Below are positions 33,435 to 42,692 of a stretch of DNA of 64,000 nucleotides, one piece after another; the stretch's first letter is position 1; every line of letters begins with the position of its first letter. Location: NCBI GenBank assembly GCA_025548565.1, contig JAJLPB010000010.1, positions 232,321 to 296,320 of the forward strand, read 5' to 3'. The position numbers and the translations under genes are program-made. The notes under the pieces are model-generated. The model did no database searches, was not told where the DNA came from, and saw nothing but the letters and a program-made list of their open reading frames with translations. The DNA comes from Rugamonas sp. A1-17. Its GTDB lineage: Bacteria; Pseudomonadota; Gammaproteobacteria; Burkholderiales; Burkholderiaceae_D.

Positions 33435-36400
33435 TTAGCGTTGCATCGATTCCCAAACTTTTTGTAGCCGCTTGGCCGAAACCGGCATCGGCGTGCGCAG
33501 CTCCTGCGCGAACAGGGACACGCGCAATTCCTCCAGCATCCAGCGGAATTCCACCATCTTCGGATCGGTGTTCTTGCCGGCGGATTTGTCCTTGTTGGCG
33601 CGCTGGTACAGCATCGCGGCCTGCTGCCATTCGGCCATCAGCTTGGCGTCGCGCGCGGGGTCGCCGCGCAGCTTCTCGATGCGCACGTTCATCGCCTTCA
33701 AGTAGCGCGGGAAGTGCGACAGCTGGCTGTACTCGTTCTCCGACAGGAAGCGCTTGTTGACCAATCCCTGCAACTGCGACTGCATGTCGGCCGCCGCCTG
33801 CGCGGGCAACCCTTGCAGGCGCTTGGGCAGGCCGTGGAACTCGGTCAGCACTTGCGACAGCAAGCGCGCGATCTCGTTCACCAGCAGCACCAGGCGCGAT
33901 TTCCCTTCGTCCTTGCGCTTGGCGAAACTGGCCGCGTCGATCGGCAACGGATCCTGCAGGCAGGCGATGTCCAGGGCTTTGTTGATGATCTGTTCGCGCA
34001 GCTCTTCCTGCGTGCCCATGCTCATGAACTGCATGCCCATCTGCTGCAAGCCGGGGATGCTCTTTTCGATGAACTTGATCTGGTCCTTCATCTGCAGCGC
34101 GAACAGGCGGCGCAGGCCGATGCGGTGCGTGCGAGCGGCCACGGTCGGATCGTCGAACACTTCCAAGTCGCAGTGCGTGCCCTTGTCCACCAGAGCCGGG
34201 AAGCCGATCAGCGTCAGCTTGCCCTGGGCGATTTCCAGCAGCTCCGGCAGCTCGCCGAAGGTCCACGAGGTCAGTCCGGTCAGCGTGATGCCGCTGGTGG
34301 CCGTCGGCGCGGCGGCGGCCGTCGATGGTGCGCCCTTGCCTTGCGCCGCCGTTGGCGCACCGGCTTTCGCCGACGCGGACGGCGCGGCACTGCCGCCGGT
34401 GCCCAGCGCGCGCATGCTCACACCCTGCCCGCCCGATGACTCGGCCATCTTCTGGAAGCTCTCGCGCGCCTGCGTGCCGAATTCCGCCTGCAGCGTGGCC
34501 AGGTTGCGGCCCATCTCCAGCTGGCGTCCGTGCTCGTCGATCACCTTGAAGTTCATGAAGTGGTGCGCCGGCAGCGTCTCCGGCTTGAAGTCGCTGGTCA
34601 GCACCGAGATGGTGATCTGCGCGCGGATGTCGGCGATGATCGCGTCGATCAAGTCGCCCCGACCAAACACGCCCGCTTCGTGCACACGCTCGCAGAACTT
34701 GGCCGCGTAGTCCGGCAGCGGCACGCAATGGCGGCGCAGCTTCTGCGGCAGGGATTTGAGCAGCAGGTGCACCTTCTCCTTCAACATGCCCGGCACCAGC
34801 CACTCGCAGCGCTCGCGCGGCAGCTGGTTCAAGGCGTACAGCGGCACGGCCATGGTCACACCATCGCGCACGCTGCCCGGCTCGAAGTGATAGGTCAGCT
34901 GCATCTCCAGCCCCGTCACCGACATCATCTTCGGGAACAGGTCGGTGGTCACGCCGGCCGCTTCGTGGCGCATCAATTCGTCGCGGTTCAGGTACAGCAG
35001 CTTCGGCTCGGCGGCCGTCGCATCCTTGTGCCACTTCTCGAAGCCCGCGCCGTTGACCACGTCGGCCGGTATCAGCTTGTCGTAGAAGGCGGCGATCAGT
35101 TCATCGTCCACCAGCACGTCGAGGCGGCGCGACTTGTGCTCAAGGTTCTCGATTTCCTTGATCAGCTTATGGTTGTGCGCGAAGAACGGCGCGCGCGTTT
35201 CGTAGTCGCCGCCGACCAGCGCATCGCGAATGAAGATCTCGCGCGCCTCCACCGGGTTGAACAAGCCGTAGTTGATGCGGCGCTGGCTGTACACCACCAG
35301 CCCGTACAGCGTGGCGCGTTCGGACGCGGTCACCTGCGCCGATTTCTTTTCCCAGCGCGGTTCGCCCCACGATTTTTTCAGCAGGTGGCCGCCGACCTTC
35401 TCCAGCCACTCCGGCTGGATCTGCGCCACGCAGCGCGCGTACAGGCGCGTGGTGTCGACCAGTTCCGCCGCCATGATCCACTTGCCCGGCTTCTTCAGCA
35501 GCGAGGAACCAGGCCAGATATTGAACTTGATGCCGCGCGCGCCCAGGTAGCCGGCGCCCGGTTCATCCTCGCTCTTGAAGCCGATGTTACCCAGCAGGCC
35601 AGTGAGCAGCGCCAGATGCAGGTTCTCGTACGTGGCCGGCGTTTCGTTGATGCGCCAGCCCTGCTCCTTGACGATGGTCAGCAGCTGCGAGTGCACGTCG
35701 CGCCACTCGCGCAGCCGCAGTTGCGACAGGAAGTTGGTGCGGCAGTTGTCCATCAGCTGGCGGTTGGTCTTCTTGTGCTCAATCGCGTTTTCGAACCACT
35801 TCCAGATCTTGAGATAGCTGAGGAACTCCGACTTCTCGTCGGCGAACTTCTTGTGCGCTTCGTCGGCGGCCTGCTGGTGCTCCATCGGCCGGTCGCGCGG
35901 GTCCTGCACCGACAGCGCGGAGGCGATGATCAGCATCTCATCCAGGCAGACGTTATCCAGCGCGGCCAGAATCATGCGGCCCACGCGCGGGTCCAGCGGC
36001 AGCTTGGCGAGCTTCTTGCCCAGTGGCGTGAGCTGGTTGTATTCGTCGACCGCGCCCAATTCCTGCAGCAGCTGGTAGCCGTCGGCGATGGCGCGCGCCA
36101 GTGGCGGTTCGATGAACGGGAAAGTCTCCACGTCCGTCAGGTGCAGGGACTTCATGCGCAGGATGACCGACGCCAGCGACGAGCGCAGGATCTCCGGCTC
36201 GGTGAACTTGGGCCGTTGCAGGAAGTCCTGCTCTTCGTACAGGCGGATGCAGACGCCGTCCGCCACGCGGCCGCATCGGCCAGCGCGCTGATTGGCTGCC
36301 GATTGTGCGATCGGTTCGATCTGCAGCTGCTCGACCTTGTTGCGGTAGCTGTAGCGCTTCACGCGCGCCAGGCCGGCGTCCACCACGTAGCGGATACCCG

Positions 36401-37622
36401 GCACGGTCAGCGAGGTTTCGGCGACGTTGGTGGCCAGGACGATGCGGCGGGCGTTGGTCAGCTTGAACACGCGCTCTTGCTCCTCGGCCGACAGGCGGGC
36501 GAACAGCGGCAGGATCTCCACGTGCGGCGGGTGGTGCTTGCGCAGGGCTTCGGCGGCGTCGCGGATTTCGCGTTCGCCGGGCAGGAACACCAGCACGTCC
36601 CCCGAGCCGAGGCGCGCCAGTTCGTCGACGCCGTCGACCACGGCGTCCATCAGGTCGCGCTTTTCGCGGGCGGCGGCGGTGCGCTGGCCCTTGCCTTCGG
36701 CGTTGGCCACGGCCGGATTGACGATGTCGCTTTCGATCGGGCGGTAGCGCACTTCCACCTTGTACAAGCGGCCCGAGACTTCAATCACCGGCGCTGGCTT
36801 CTCCGGCGTGCCGAAGTGGCGCGAGAAGCGGTCGGCGTCGATCGTCGCGGAGGTGATGATCACTTTCAGGTCCGGGCGGCGCGGCAGCAGCTGCTTCAGG
36901 TAGCCGAGCAGGAAGTCGATGTTCAGGCTGCGCTCGTGCGCTTCATCGATGATGATGGTGTCGTAGTTCTTCAGCAGCGGGTCGGTTTGCGTTTCGGCCA
37001 GCAGGATACCGTCGGTCATCAGCTTGACCGAGGCGCCCTTGGTCAGCGTGTCGGCGAAGCGGACCTTGAAGCCGACCGTGACGCCCAGCGGTGTGCCCAG
37101 TTCCTGCGCGATGCGCTTGGCGGTGGACGAGGCGGCGATACGGCGCGGTTGCGTGTGGCCGATCAGGCCTTTCTGGCCACGGCCCAGCTCCAGGCAGATC
37201 TTCGGCAGCTGGGTGGTCTTGCCGGAGCCGGTCTCGCCGGAGACGATGATGACCTGGTGGCCTTGCAGCGCTTCGGCGATCTCGTGGCGGCGGCCGGAGA
37301 CCGGCAAGTCTTCAGGGTAGGTGATCGGCGGCAGCGGGTTGCGGAAGGCGCGTTCGGCTTCGCGGGCGGCCAGTTCCTCGGGTGTCAGGCGCGGTGGCCG
37401 GCCCTCGCGTCGCGGCGGCGGCAGCGAGCCCTCGCCATCCGGCAGCGCCGCGCGGGGCGGGCGGGGGCCACGCTGCTGGCCGCGCGGGCGCGCCTCCCCT
37501 TGCGGGCGTGACTGGCCCTGCCCCGGGCGGGCGTTGGGCGCTTGTGGTGCGCGGGAGGGGGCGTTCTGCGTGCTGGCGGGCGTGCTGGACGCGCCTTTGG
37601 ACTTGTTGCTAGCTTCTGACAT
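33435..37622 (-). CDS. hrpA: ATP-dependent RNA helicase HrpA (DEAH box)
   Basis: 1,395 residues. A basic, Pro/Gly/Arg-rich tail of about 80 residues precedes the helicase core. Motifs: GETGSGKTT (129-137), DEAHERSLNIDF, SATID, NVAETSLTVPG, QRAGRCGR. Helicase-associated and OB-type regions and the long C-terminal HrpA extension follow. A low-complexity insert (about residues 1060-1115, rich in Ala, Ser and Gly) interrupts the C-terminal part. HrpA unwinds RNA and is involved in mRNA processing and ribosome rescue. The start codon at 37622 has no strong Shine-Dalgarno and is 55 bases from the divergent argA start. Confidence 0.95.
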   Translation of the reverse strand: MSEASNKSKGASSTPASTQNAPSRAPQAPNARPGQGQSRPQGEARPRGQQRGPRPPRAALPDGEGSLPPPRREGRPPRLTPEELAAREAERAFRNPLPPITYPEDLPVSGRRHEIAEALQGHQVIIVSGETGSGKTTQLPKICLELGRGQKGLIGHTQPRRIAASSTAKRIAQELGTPLGVTVGFKVRFADTLTKGASVKLMTDGILLAETQTDPLLKNYDTIIIDEAHERSLNIDFLLGYLKQLLPRRPDLKVIITSATIDADRFSRHFGTPEKPAPVIEVSGRLYKVEVRYRPIESDIVNPAVANAEGKGQRTAAAREKRDLMDAVVDGVDELARLGSGDVLVFLPGEREIRDAAEALRKHHPPHVEILPLFARLSAEEQERVFKLTNARRIVLATNVAETSLTVPGIRYVVDAGLARVKRYSYRNKVEQLQIEPIAQSAANQRAGRCGRVADGVCIRLYEEQDFLQRPKFTEPEILRSSLASVILRMKSLHLTDVETFPFIEPPLARAIADGYQLLQELGAVDEYNQLTPLGKKLAKLPLDPRVGRMILAALDNVCLDEMLIIASALSVQDPRDRPMEHQQAADEAHKKFADEKSEFLSYLKIWKWFENAIEHKKTNRQLMDNCRTNFLSQLRLREWRDVHSQLLTIVKEQGWRINETPATYENLHLALLTGLLGNIGFKSEDEPGAGYLGARGIKFNIWPGSSLLKKPGKWIMAAELVDTTRLYARCVAQIQPEWLEKVGGHLLKKSWGEPRWEKKSAQVTASERATLYGLVVYSQRRINYGLFNPVEAREIFIRDALVGGDYETRAPFFAHNHKLIKEIENLEHKSRRLDVLVDDELIAAFYDKLIPADVVNGAGFEKWHKDATAAEPKLLYLNRDELMRHEAAGVTTDLFPKMMSVTGLEMQLTYHFEPGSVRDGVTMAVPLYALNQLPRERCEWLVPGMLKEKVHLLLKSLPQKLRRHCVPLPDYAAKFCERVHEAGVFGRGDLIDAIIADIRAQITISVLTSDFKPETLPAHHFMNFKVIDEHGRQLEMGRNLATLQAEFGTQARESFQKMAESSGGQGVSMRALGTGGSAAPSASAKAGAPTAAQGKGAPSTAAAAPTATSGITLTGLTSWTFGELPELLEIAQGKLTLIGFPALVDKGTHCDLEVFDDPTVAARTHRIGLRRLFALQMKDQIKFIEKSIPGLQQMGMQFMSMGTQEELREQIINKALDIACLQDPLPIDAASFAKRKDEGKSRLVLLVNEIARLLSQVLTEFHGLPKRLQGLPAQAAADMQSQLQGLVNKRFLSENEYSQLSHFPRYLKAMNVRIEKLRGDPARDAKLMAEWQQAAMLYQRANKDKSAGKNTDPKMVEFRWMLEELRVSLFAQELRTPMPVSAKRLQKVWESMQR

Positions 37623-37639
37623 TGTTTTTTACAAAGGTT

Positions 37640-37670
37640 TTGGCGCGGAAGTCGCGCACCGAATTATAAT
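37640..37670 (+). promoter_or_regulatory. Promoter of argA
   Basis: A perfect TATAAT (37665-37670) follows TTGGCG (37640-37645) at 19 bp. Transcription should start at about 37676-37678, that is at or next to the argA ATG at 37678. Confidence 0.5.
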
Positions 37671-37677
37671 GCGCCTA

Positions 37678-38988
37678 ATGGAAAACCCTACCCAATTCGT
37701 CCAATGGCTGCGCTCAGTCGCGCCCTACATCCACGCCTTCCGTGGCAAGACCTTCGTGGTCGCCTTCCCTGGTGAACTCGTCAGCGCCGGCGCGCTGCAG
37801 GTGCTGGCGCACGATTTGTCGCTGCTGCACGCGCTCGACATCAACGTCACCGTGGTCTACGGCTCGCGCCCGCAGGTGGCCGAGCAGCTGGCCCTGCGTA
37901 ACGTCGAGGGCCGCTTCCACAACGGCCTGCGCATCACCGACACCGCCGCCATGGAGTGCGCCAAGGAGGCCGCCGGCGAGCTGCGCCTGGACATCGAGGC
38001 CGCCTTCAGCCAGGGCCTGCCCAACACGCCGATGTCGCACGCGGCGATCCGCATCATTTCCGGCAACTTCATCACCGCCCGTCCGCTGGGCGTGATCGAC
38101 GGCGTCGACCTGGAGCTGACCGGCATCACCCGCAAGGTCGACGCCGAAACCATCCACTCCATCCTCGGCTCGGACGGCCTGGTGCTGCTGTCGCCGCTGG
38201 GCTTCTCGCCCACCGGCGAGGCCTTCAACCTGACCATGGAGGACGTGGCGTGCAGCACCGCCATCGCCCTGCACGCCGACAAGCTGATCTTCATCACCGA
38301 GACCGGCATGATGACCGACGCCGGCGGCGCCGAGATCCGCGAGCTGTCCTCGCACCAGGCCGAGGCCGTGCTGCAGGCCGGCTTCCTGCCGGACGCCACC
38401 GCCTTCTACCTGAAGCACTGCGTCAAGGCCTGCAACAACGGCGTCGAGCGCTCGCACATCGTCCCGTTCGACATGGACGGCTCGGCGCTGCTGGAGCTGT
38501 TCACCCACGACGGGGTGGGCACCATGATCTCGCACGAGAACCTGGAGTCGCTGCGCCAGGCCACCATCGAGGACGTCGGCGGCATCATCAAGCTGATCGA
38601 GCCGCTGGAGGCGGACGGCACGCTGGTCAAGCGCGGCCGCGAGCTGATCGAGCGCGAGATCGACTACTTCTCCGTCATCGACCACGATGGCGTGATCTTC
38701 GGCTGCGCCGCGCTGTACCCGTTCCCGGAACAGAAGATGGCGGAAATGGCATGCCTGACCGTCAACCCCGAGGTCCAGGCCCAGGGCGACGGCGAGCGCA
38801 TCCTCAAGCACATGGAGAACCGCGCGCGCGCCATCGGCATCCAGAAGCTGTTCGTGCTGACCACCCGCACCTCGCACTGGTTCCAGAAGCGCGGCTTCGT
38901 GCCGGCCACGGTGGACGCCCTGCCGAAGGACCGCCAGCGCATGTATAACTGGCAGCGCAAATCCCAGGTTTTGATTAAGACCTTATAA
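37678..38988 (+). CDS. argA: N-acetylglutamate synthase
   Basis: 436 residues from ATG 37678 (MENPTQFVQWLRSVAPYIHAF). An ATG at 37669 is in frame but overlaps the TATAAT element. The N-terminal amino-acid-kinase-like domain (about 20-280) and C-terminal GNAT acetyltransferase domain (about 290-436; VNPEVQAQGDGERILKHMENRA, TTRTSHWFQKRGF) show the classical ArgA architecture. It acetylates glutamate with acetyl-CoA, the first step of arginine synthesis, and is normally inhibited by arginine. It is divergent from hrpA and followed closely by yggX. Confidence 0.93.
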   Translation: MENPTQFVQWLRSVAPYIHAFRGKTFVVAFPGELVSAGALQVLAHDLSLLHALDINVTVVYGSRPQVAEQLALRNVEGRFHNGLRITDTAAMECAKEAAGELRLDIEAAFSQGLPNTPMSHAAIRIISGNFITARPLGVIDGVDLELTGITRKVDAETIHSILGSDGLVLLSPLGFSPTGEAFNLTMEDVACSTAIALHADKLIFITETGMMTDAGGAEIRELSSHQAEAVLQAGFLPDATAFYLKHCVKACNNGVERSHIVPFDMDGSALLELFTHDGVGTMISHENLESLRQATIEDVGGIIKLIEPLEADGTLVKRGRELIEREIDYFSVIDHDGVIFGCAALYPFPEQKMAEMACLTVNPEVQAQGDGERILKHMENRARAIGIQKLFVLTTRTSHWFQKRGFVPATVDALPKDRQRMYNWQRKSQVLIKTL

Positions 38989-39022
38989 TCACGTTTTACC
39001 TACCGCTTTAGGAGCAACACAG

Positions 39023-39295
39023 ATGGCCCGCACCGTTCAATGCATCAAACTCAACAAGGAAGCCGAGGGTTTGGACTTTCCACCGTATCCGGGTGAACTG
39101 GGTAAGAAGATCTATGAATCGGTTTCCAAGGAAGCCTGGGCGGCCTGGCTGAAGCACCAGACCATGCTGGTCAACGAGAACCGCCTGAACCTGGCCGACC
39201 AGCGCGCCCGCAAATACCTGGCCACGCAGATGGAGAAACACTTCTTCGGCGACGGCGCCGACGCCGCACAAGGCTACGTGCCGCCGGCCGATTAA
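39023..39295 (+). CDS. yggX: Fe(2+)-trafficking / oxidative-damage protection protein YggX
   Basis: 90 residues, AGGAG 10 bases upstream. MARTVQCIKLNKEAEGLDFPPYPGELG and the WLKHQTMLVNENRLNLADQRARKYL-type helix are the YggX signature, with the conserved C7. Family role: protection of iron-sulfur clusters from oxidation. A GC-rich hairpin follows its stop codon. Confidence 0.94.
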   Translation: MARTVQCIKLNKEAEGLDFPPYPGELGKKIYESVSKEAWAAWLKHQTMLVNENRLNLADQRARKYLATQMEKHFFGDGADAAQGYVPPAD

Positions 39296-39305
39296 GGTTG
39301 GGAAC

Positions 39306-39336
39306 GCCGGCGGCGCCCGCCGCCGGCATGGTTTTA
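39306..39336 (+). terminator. Hairpin after yggX
   Basis: A perfect 9-bp stem GCCGGCGGC / GCCGCCGGC with loop GCCC is followed by ATGGTTTTA. The T-run is short and offset, so termination may be partial. Confidence 0.55.
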
Positions 39337-39696
39337 CATAGACTTACACTGCTTCAGTTCGCATCTTGCCATGAAAACTTTACCGTTTTCGCAAGTCATG
39401 CGATACACCTCGACCGGTCCCGGTTCGCTCACCAATCCCGCGCCCCAGCCGCCCGTGCAGCCCTGCTGCTTGGCCAGCTTCTCCACCGTTGCCGACGAGA
39501 CGCCGGCGCGGAATGGCACTTTCTGGATTTCCACGCCGTCGACATAGGTCAGCGGCGTGCCGTCGTCGGCCGTGGTGCGCGGCGCCGGCTGGCGCGGCGC
39601 GGCCGGTTCGTCGCGCGGCTTGCCCAGCGACGGCATCCAGGAACAGGCGCTCAGTGAAGCCGCGCAGCAGAAGATCAGGATTAAAGTTCGTTTCAT
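39334..39696 (-). CDS. Small lipoprotein of unknown function
   Basis: 120 residues from ATG 39696. The lipobox is LSAC (C18) after a short hydrophobic segment. The mature protein has a Pro/Arg-rich linker and a small domain with cysteines in QQGCTGG, RMTCENG and RCELKQC that could form two disulfides. The family is not recognised. It is convergent with yggX. Confidence 0.72.
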   Translation of the reverse strand: MKRTLILIFCCAASLSACSWMPSLGKPRDEPAAPRQPAPRTTADDGTPLTYVDGVEIQKVPFRAGVSSATVEKLAKQQGCTGGWGAGLVSEPGPVEVYRMTCENGKVFMARCELKQCKSM

Positions 39697-39719
39697 GGGT
39701 CGCCAGGAAAGGTGAACTG

Positions 39720-39744
39720 TCATTCCCGCCTGCGCGGGAACGAC
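39720..39744. repeat. REP-like palindromic repeat, copy 2
   Basis: Exact reverse complement of 21967-21991. It lies 5 bases beyond the rpiA stop codon. Confidence 0.8.
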
Positions 39745-39749
39745 TGCGT

Positions 39750-40427
39750 TTAAAACTTCAGGGTCTGCACGCCGTCCGCCGTGCCCAGCAGGCAGACGTT
39801 GGCGCCGCGCGCGGCGAACAGGCCGACCGCGATCACGCCGACGATCTGGTTGATCTGCTGTTCCAGCGCCACCGGATCGGTGATCGACAGGCCGGCCACG
39901 TCGACGATCACGCCGCCGTTGTCGGTGATGAAGGCCTCGTCGGTGCCCGGCTTGAGGCGCAGCTTGGGCGTGCCGCCCAGCTTGGCCAGCGCGCGGGTGA
40001 CGGACGCGCGCGCCATCGGCAGCACTTCCACCGGCAGCGGGAACTTGCCCATCACGTCGACCAGCTTGGAGCCGTCGGCGATGCAGACGAACTGCTTGGA
40101 CACCGAGGCGACGATCTTCTCGCGCGTGAGCGCCGCGCCGCCGCCCTTGATCATGGCGCCGGTCCTGGTGATCTCGTCGGCGCCGTCGATGTAGACGGCG
40201 ATCCCGGCCACGTCGTTCAGGTCGAATACCTCGATGCCGTGGCCGCGCAGGCGCGCCGCGGTCGCCTCGGACGAGGCCACCGTGCCCTTGATGCGGTGCT
40301 TGATCTTGGCCAGCTCGTCGATGAAGAAGTTGGCGGTGGAGCCGGTGCCGACGCCGATGATCTCGTTATCCACCACGTAATCGATGGCGGCGCGGGCTAC
40401 GGCTTGTTTCAGTTCGTCTTGGGTCAT
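39750..40427 (-). CDS. rpiA: Ribose-5-phosphate isomerase A
   Basis: 225 residues. GTGSTANFFIDEL (from 27), DGADEI (about 81-86) and KGGGAALTREKI (about 94-105) are the RpiA signature with catalytic acid and lysine. It interconverts ribose-5-phosphate and ribulose-5-phosphate in the cytoplasm, linking to zwf and tal elsewhere in the window. Confidence 0.95.
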   Translation of the reverse strand: MTQDELKQAVARAAIDYVVDNEIIGVGTGSTANFFIDELAKIKHRIKGTVASSEATAARLRGHGIEVFDLNDVAGIAVYIDGADEITRTGAMIKGGGAALTREKIVASVSKQFVCIADGSKLVDVMGKFPLPVEVLPMARASVTRALAKLGGTPKLRLKPGTDEAFITDNGGVIVDVAGLSITDPVALEQQINQIVGVIAVGLFAARGANVCLLGTADGVQTLKF

Positions 40428-40651
40428 GATGTTTCTATAAGAGAGGGGAATTCAATCCCGCTATTTTAACGGATCGCCCCCGCCCGCCCCGCTTTTCCGC
40501 CAAAAATTGCGCATGGACAACACGCAGCGGGCGCCGGTGTCGCAGACTGGCACAAGCGCAGCGGACACGCAACGTTGCTTGCCAGCGACCGGGCCGGATA
40601 TGCGAGAATGATAGCAACGCAGCGCCCAACAATGATTGCGGGGGAGGACAC

Positions 40652-41023
40652 ATGACGTCTACGAAAACAGTCTTGATTGTCGACGACAGCCGCGTATCGC
40701 GCCTGATGGCGCGCCAGTACATCGGCGCCCTGCACGCCGACTGGATCGTCGAGGAGGCGGCCACCGGCGAGGAGGCGCTGGTCAAGGCGCGCGCCGTGGG
40801 GCCGGACCTGGTCCTGATGGACGTCAACATGCCCGGCATGGGCGGCATCGCCGCCGCCGAGCAGCTGCGCCAGGAACTGCCCGCCCTCCCGATCTCGCTG
40901 CTGACCGCCAACGTGCAAGCCGCCACGCGCGAGCGCGCCACGCTGCTGGGCATAGGCTTCATGGAAAAGCCGATCACCGAGGCCCGCATCGCGCAACTGC
41001 TGTCCACGCTGGAAGCGGCCTGA
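40652..41023 (+). CDS. Single-domain response regulator (CheY-like)
   Basis: 123 residues: a receiver domain only. Acidic pair D11/D12, phosphorylation site D57 (LMDVNMPGMGG), and K in MEKPIT. GGGGAGG lies about 6 bases before the ATG. It starts a three-gene operon with CheC and a diguanylate cyclase: the cheC start is 2 bases after its stop. Confidence 0.92.
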   Translation: MTSTKTVLIVDDSRVSRLMARQYIGALHADWIVEEAATGEEALVKARAVGPDLVLMDVNMPGMGGIAAAEQLRQELPALPISLLTANVQAATRERATLLGIGFMEKPITEARIAQLLSTLEAA

Positions 41024-41025
41024 TC

Positions 41026-41652
41026 ATGTTCTCCCTGTCCGAGCTGGAGAACGACGCGCTGATCGAGATCTTCAACATCGGCGTCGGCCAGGCGGCGGCG
41101 TCGATGAGCGCCATCGTCAACGAGGCGGTGCGCATGTCGGTGCCGTCGGTGAGCTTCATCAACCGCGCCGAGGCCGCGCGCCTGCTCGACGGCAAGTCGG
41201 CCGAGCCGGGCGCCATCTGCGGCGTCAGCCAGCACTACGAGGGCGCGTTCTCGACCGAGGCCATCCTCATGTTCCCCGAGGATAAGAGCCTGGAGATCGT
41301 GCGCCTGATGGTGGGCGAGGCGGTGTCGCAGAAGGAGCTCACCGAGATGGAGCAGGAGGCCATGTGCGAGATCGGCAACATCATCCTCAACTCCTGCGTG
41401 GGCACGCTGGCCAACATCTTCCAGCGTGAGCTGCAGGGCTCGCTGCCCGCGTACCACGTCGGCACCAGCGACGAGATCCTGATCGCCTCCGGCAGCCGGG
41501 CCGACACCGTGGTGCTGATGCTGCACATCGATTTCCTGCTGGAGAAGCACCAGATCCACGGCTACGTCGCCTTCGTGCTGGACGTCTCGGCGCTGCACGA
41601 CCTCAAGGAGCAGATCAACCTCTACATCGCCCGCGCGATGGGCCAGGCATGA
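41026..41652 (+). CDS. CheC-family phosphatase
   Basis: 208 residues. Two ExxN-N22-P active sites are readable: E14..N17 with P40, and E115..N118 with P141, so both halves look catalytic as in CheC. CheC dephosphorylates CheY-P-type receivers. The gene lies between a receiver and a GGDEF gene and overlaps the latter by ATGA. The natural target is therefore probably the receiver encoded just upstream. Confidence 0.88.
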   Translation: MFSLSELENDALIEIFNIGVGQAAASMSAIVNEAVRMSVPSVSFINRAEAARLLDGKSAEPGAICGVSQHYEGAFSTEAILMFPEDKSLEIVRLMVGEAVSQKELTEMEQEAMCEIGNIILNSCVGTLANIFQRELQGSLPAYHVGTSDEILIASGSRADTVVLMLHIDFLLEKHQIHGYVAFVLDVSALHDLKEQINLYIARAMGQA

Positions 41653-42623
41653 TGAACAAGCTCACCGAAGCGCACCGCCTGCACCTGCTGCACAGCGTGC
41701 TGTGCGCGGTGAACCTGGGCGCCATCGTGCTCGATGGCGAACGGCGCGTGGTGCTGTGGAACGCGTGGATGATCAAGCATTCCGGCCTGGGCCACGACAA
41801 GGTGATCGGCGCCGACTTCTTCGCCGTCTGCCCCGGCCTGCGCGGCGGCCGGGTCGAGTCGGCGATCCAGCACGCGCTATACAACAACTTCCCGTCGCTG
41901 CTGTCGCAAACGCTCAACAAGGCGCCGTTCGCGCTGTACGCCAGCCCGGCGGCGGCCGCCCGCGACGAGCGCATCCAGCAGGCGGTGGAGGTGACGCCGA
42001 TCGCGGTCGAGGGCGCGGCGCGCCACTGCCTCATCCAGATCAACGACGTCAGCATCGCGGTCGGGCGCGAAAAGCTGCTGCGCGAGCAGGCCATGGTGCT
42101 GCGCACGCAGACCTTCGCCGACGGCCTGACCGGCATCGCCAACCGCCGCCACTTCGACGTGGCGATGGAAAAGGAACACCGGCGCGCCAAGCGCGGCGGC
42201 ACGCCGCTGTCGCTGCTGATGATCGACATCGACCACTTCAAGGCCTACAACGACCACTACGGCCACCAGAAGGGCGACCAGTGCCTGATCCAGGTGGCGG
42301 CCGCGCTGGCGTCCATGCTCAGGCGGCCATGCGACCTGATGGCGCGCTACGGCGGCGAGGAGTTCGCCATGATCCTGCCCGAGACCGACGTCGAGCAGGC
42401 CACGCTGATGGCCGAGGCGATCCGCGCGCGCACCCTGGAGCTGGCCATTCCGCACGAGCGCAACAGCGACGCCGGGCAGCAGGTCACGGTCAGCATCGGC
42501 ATCGCCACGCAGCGGGTGGAGGCGCCGGCCGGCATCGAGGCGCTGATCGGCGCGGCCGACCGCGCGCTCTACCTCGCCAAGCGCAACGGCCGCAACCGCA
42601 CCGAGGCGCTGCTGCCGGCCTGA
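41649..42623 (+). CDS. PAS-like sensor + GGDEF diguanylate cyclase
   Basis: 324 residues, cytoplasmic. A PAS-like domain (about 15-135) and a GGDEF domain with GGEEF at 235-239. RPCD at 226-229 forms an RxxD inhibitory site 5 residues before. The start ATG overlaps the cheC stop. It is likely the output of the receiver-CheC module, converting a signal into cyclic di-GMP. Confidence 0.92.
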   Translation: MMNKLTEAHRLHLLHSVLCAVNLGAIVLDGERRVVLWNAWMIKHSGLGHDKVIGADFFAVCPGLRGGRVESAIQHALYNNFPSLLSQTLNKAPFALYASPAAAARDERIQQAVEVTPIAVEGAARHCLIQINDVSIAVGREKLLREQAMVLRTQTFADGLTGIANRRHFDVAMEKEHRRAKRGGTPLSLLMIDIDHFKAYNDHYGHQKGDQCLIQVAAALASMLRRPCDLMARYGGEEFAMILPETDVEQATLMAEAIRARTLELAIPHERNSDAGQQVTVSIGIATQRVEAPAGIEALIGAADRALYLAKRNGRNRTEALLPA

Positions 42624-42692
42624 TGTCCGGTGCGGCGGAGCTGTGCTAGAGTGGCCGGGGTCATGCAAAAACAACCATATTCCCGGAACGCC

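Noticed and set aside
34530..37511. A 993-codon open frame on the + strand opposite hrpA
   Set aside because: It is the complementary shadow of a clear DEAH helicase in G+C-rich DNA and its translation has no recognisable domain.
37321..37677. Upstream extension of the argA frame
   Set aside because: It overlaps hrpA on the other strand and is Arg/Gly/Ser-rich shadow sequence; the ArgA family starts near MENPTQF.
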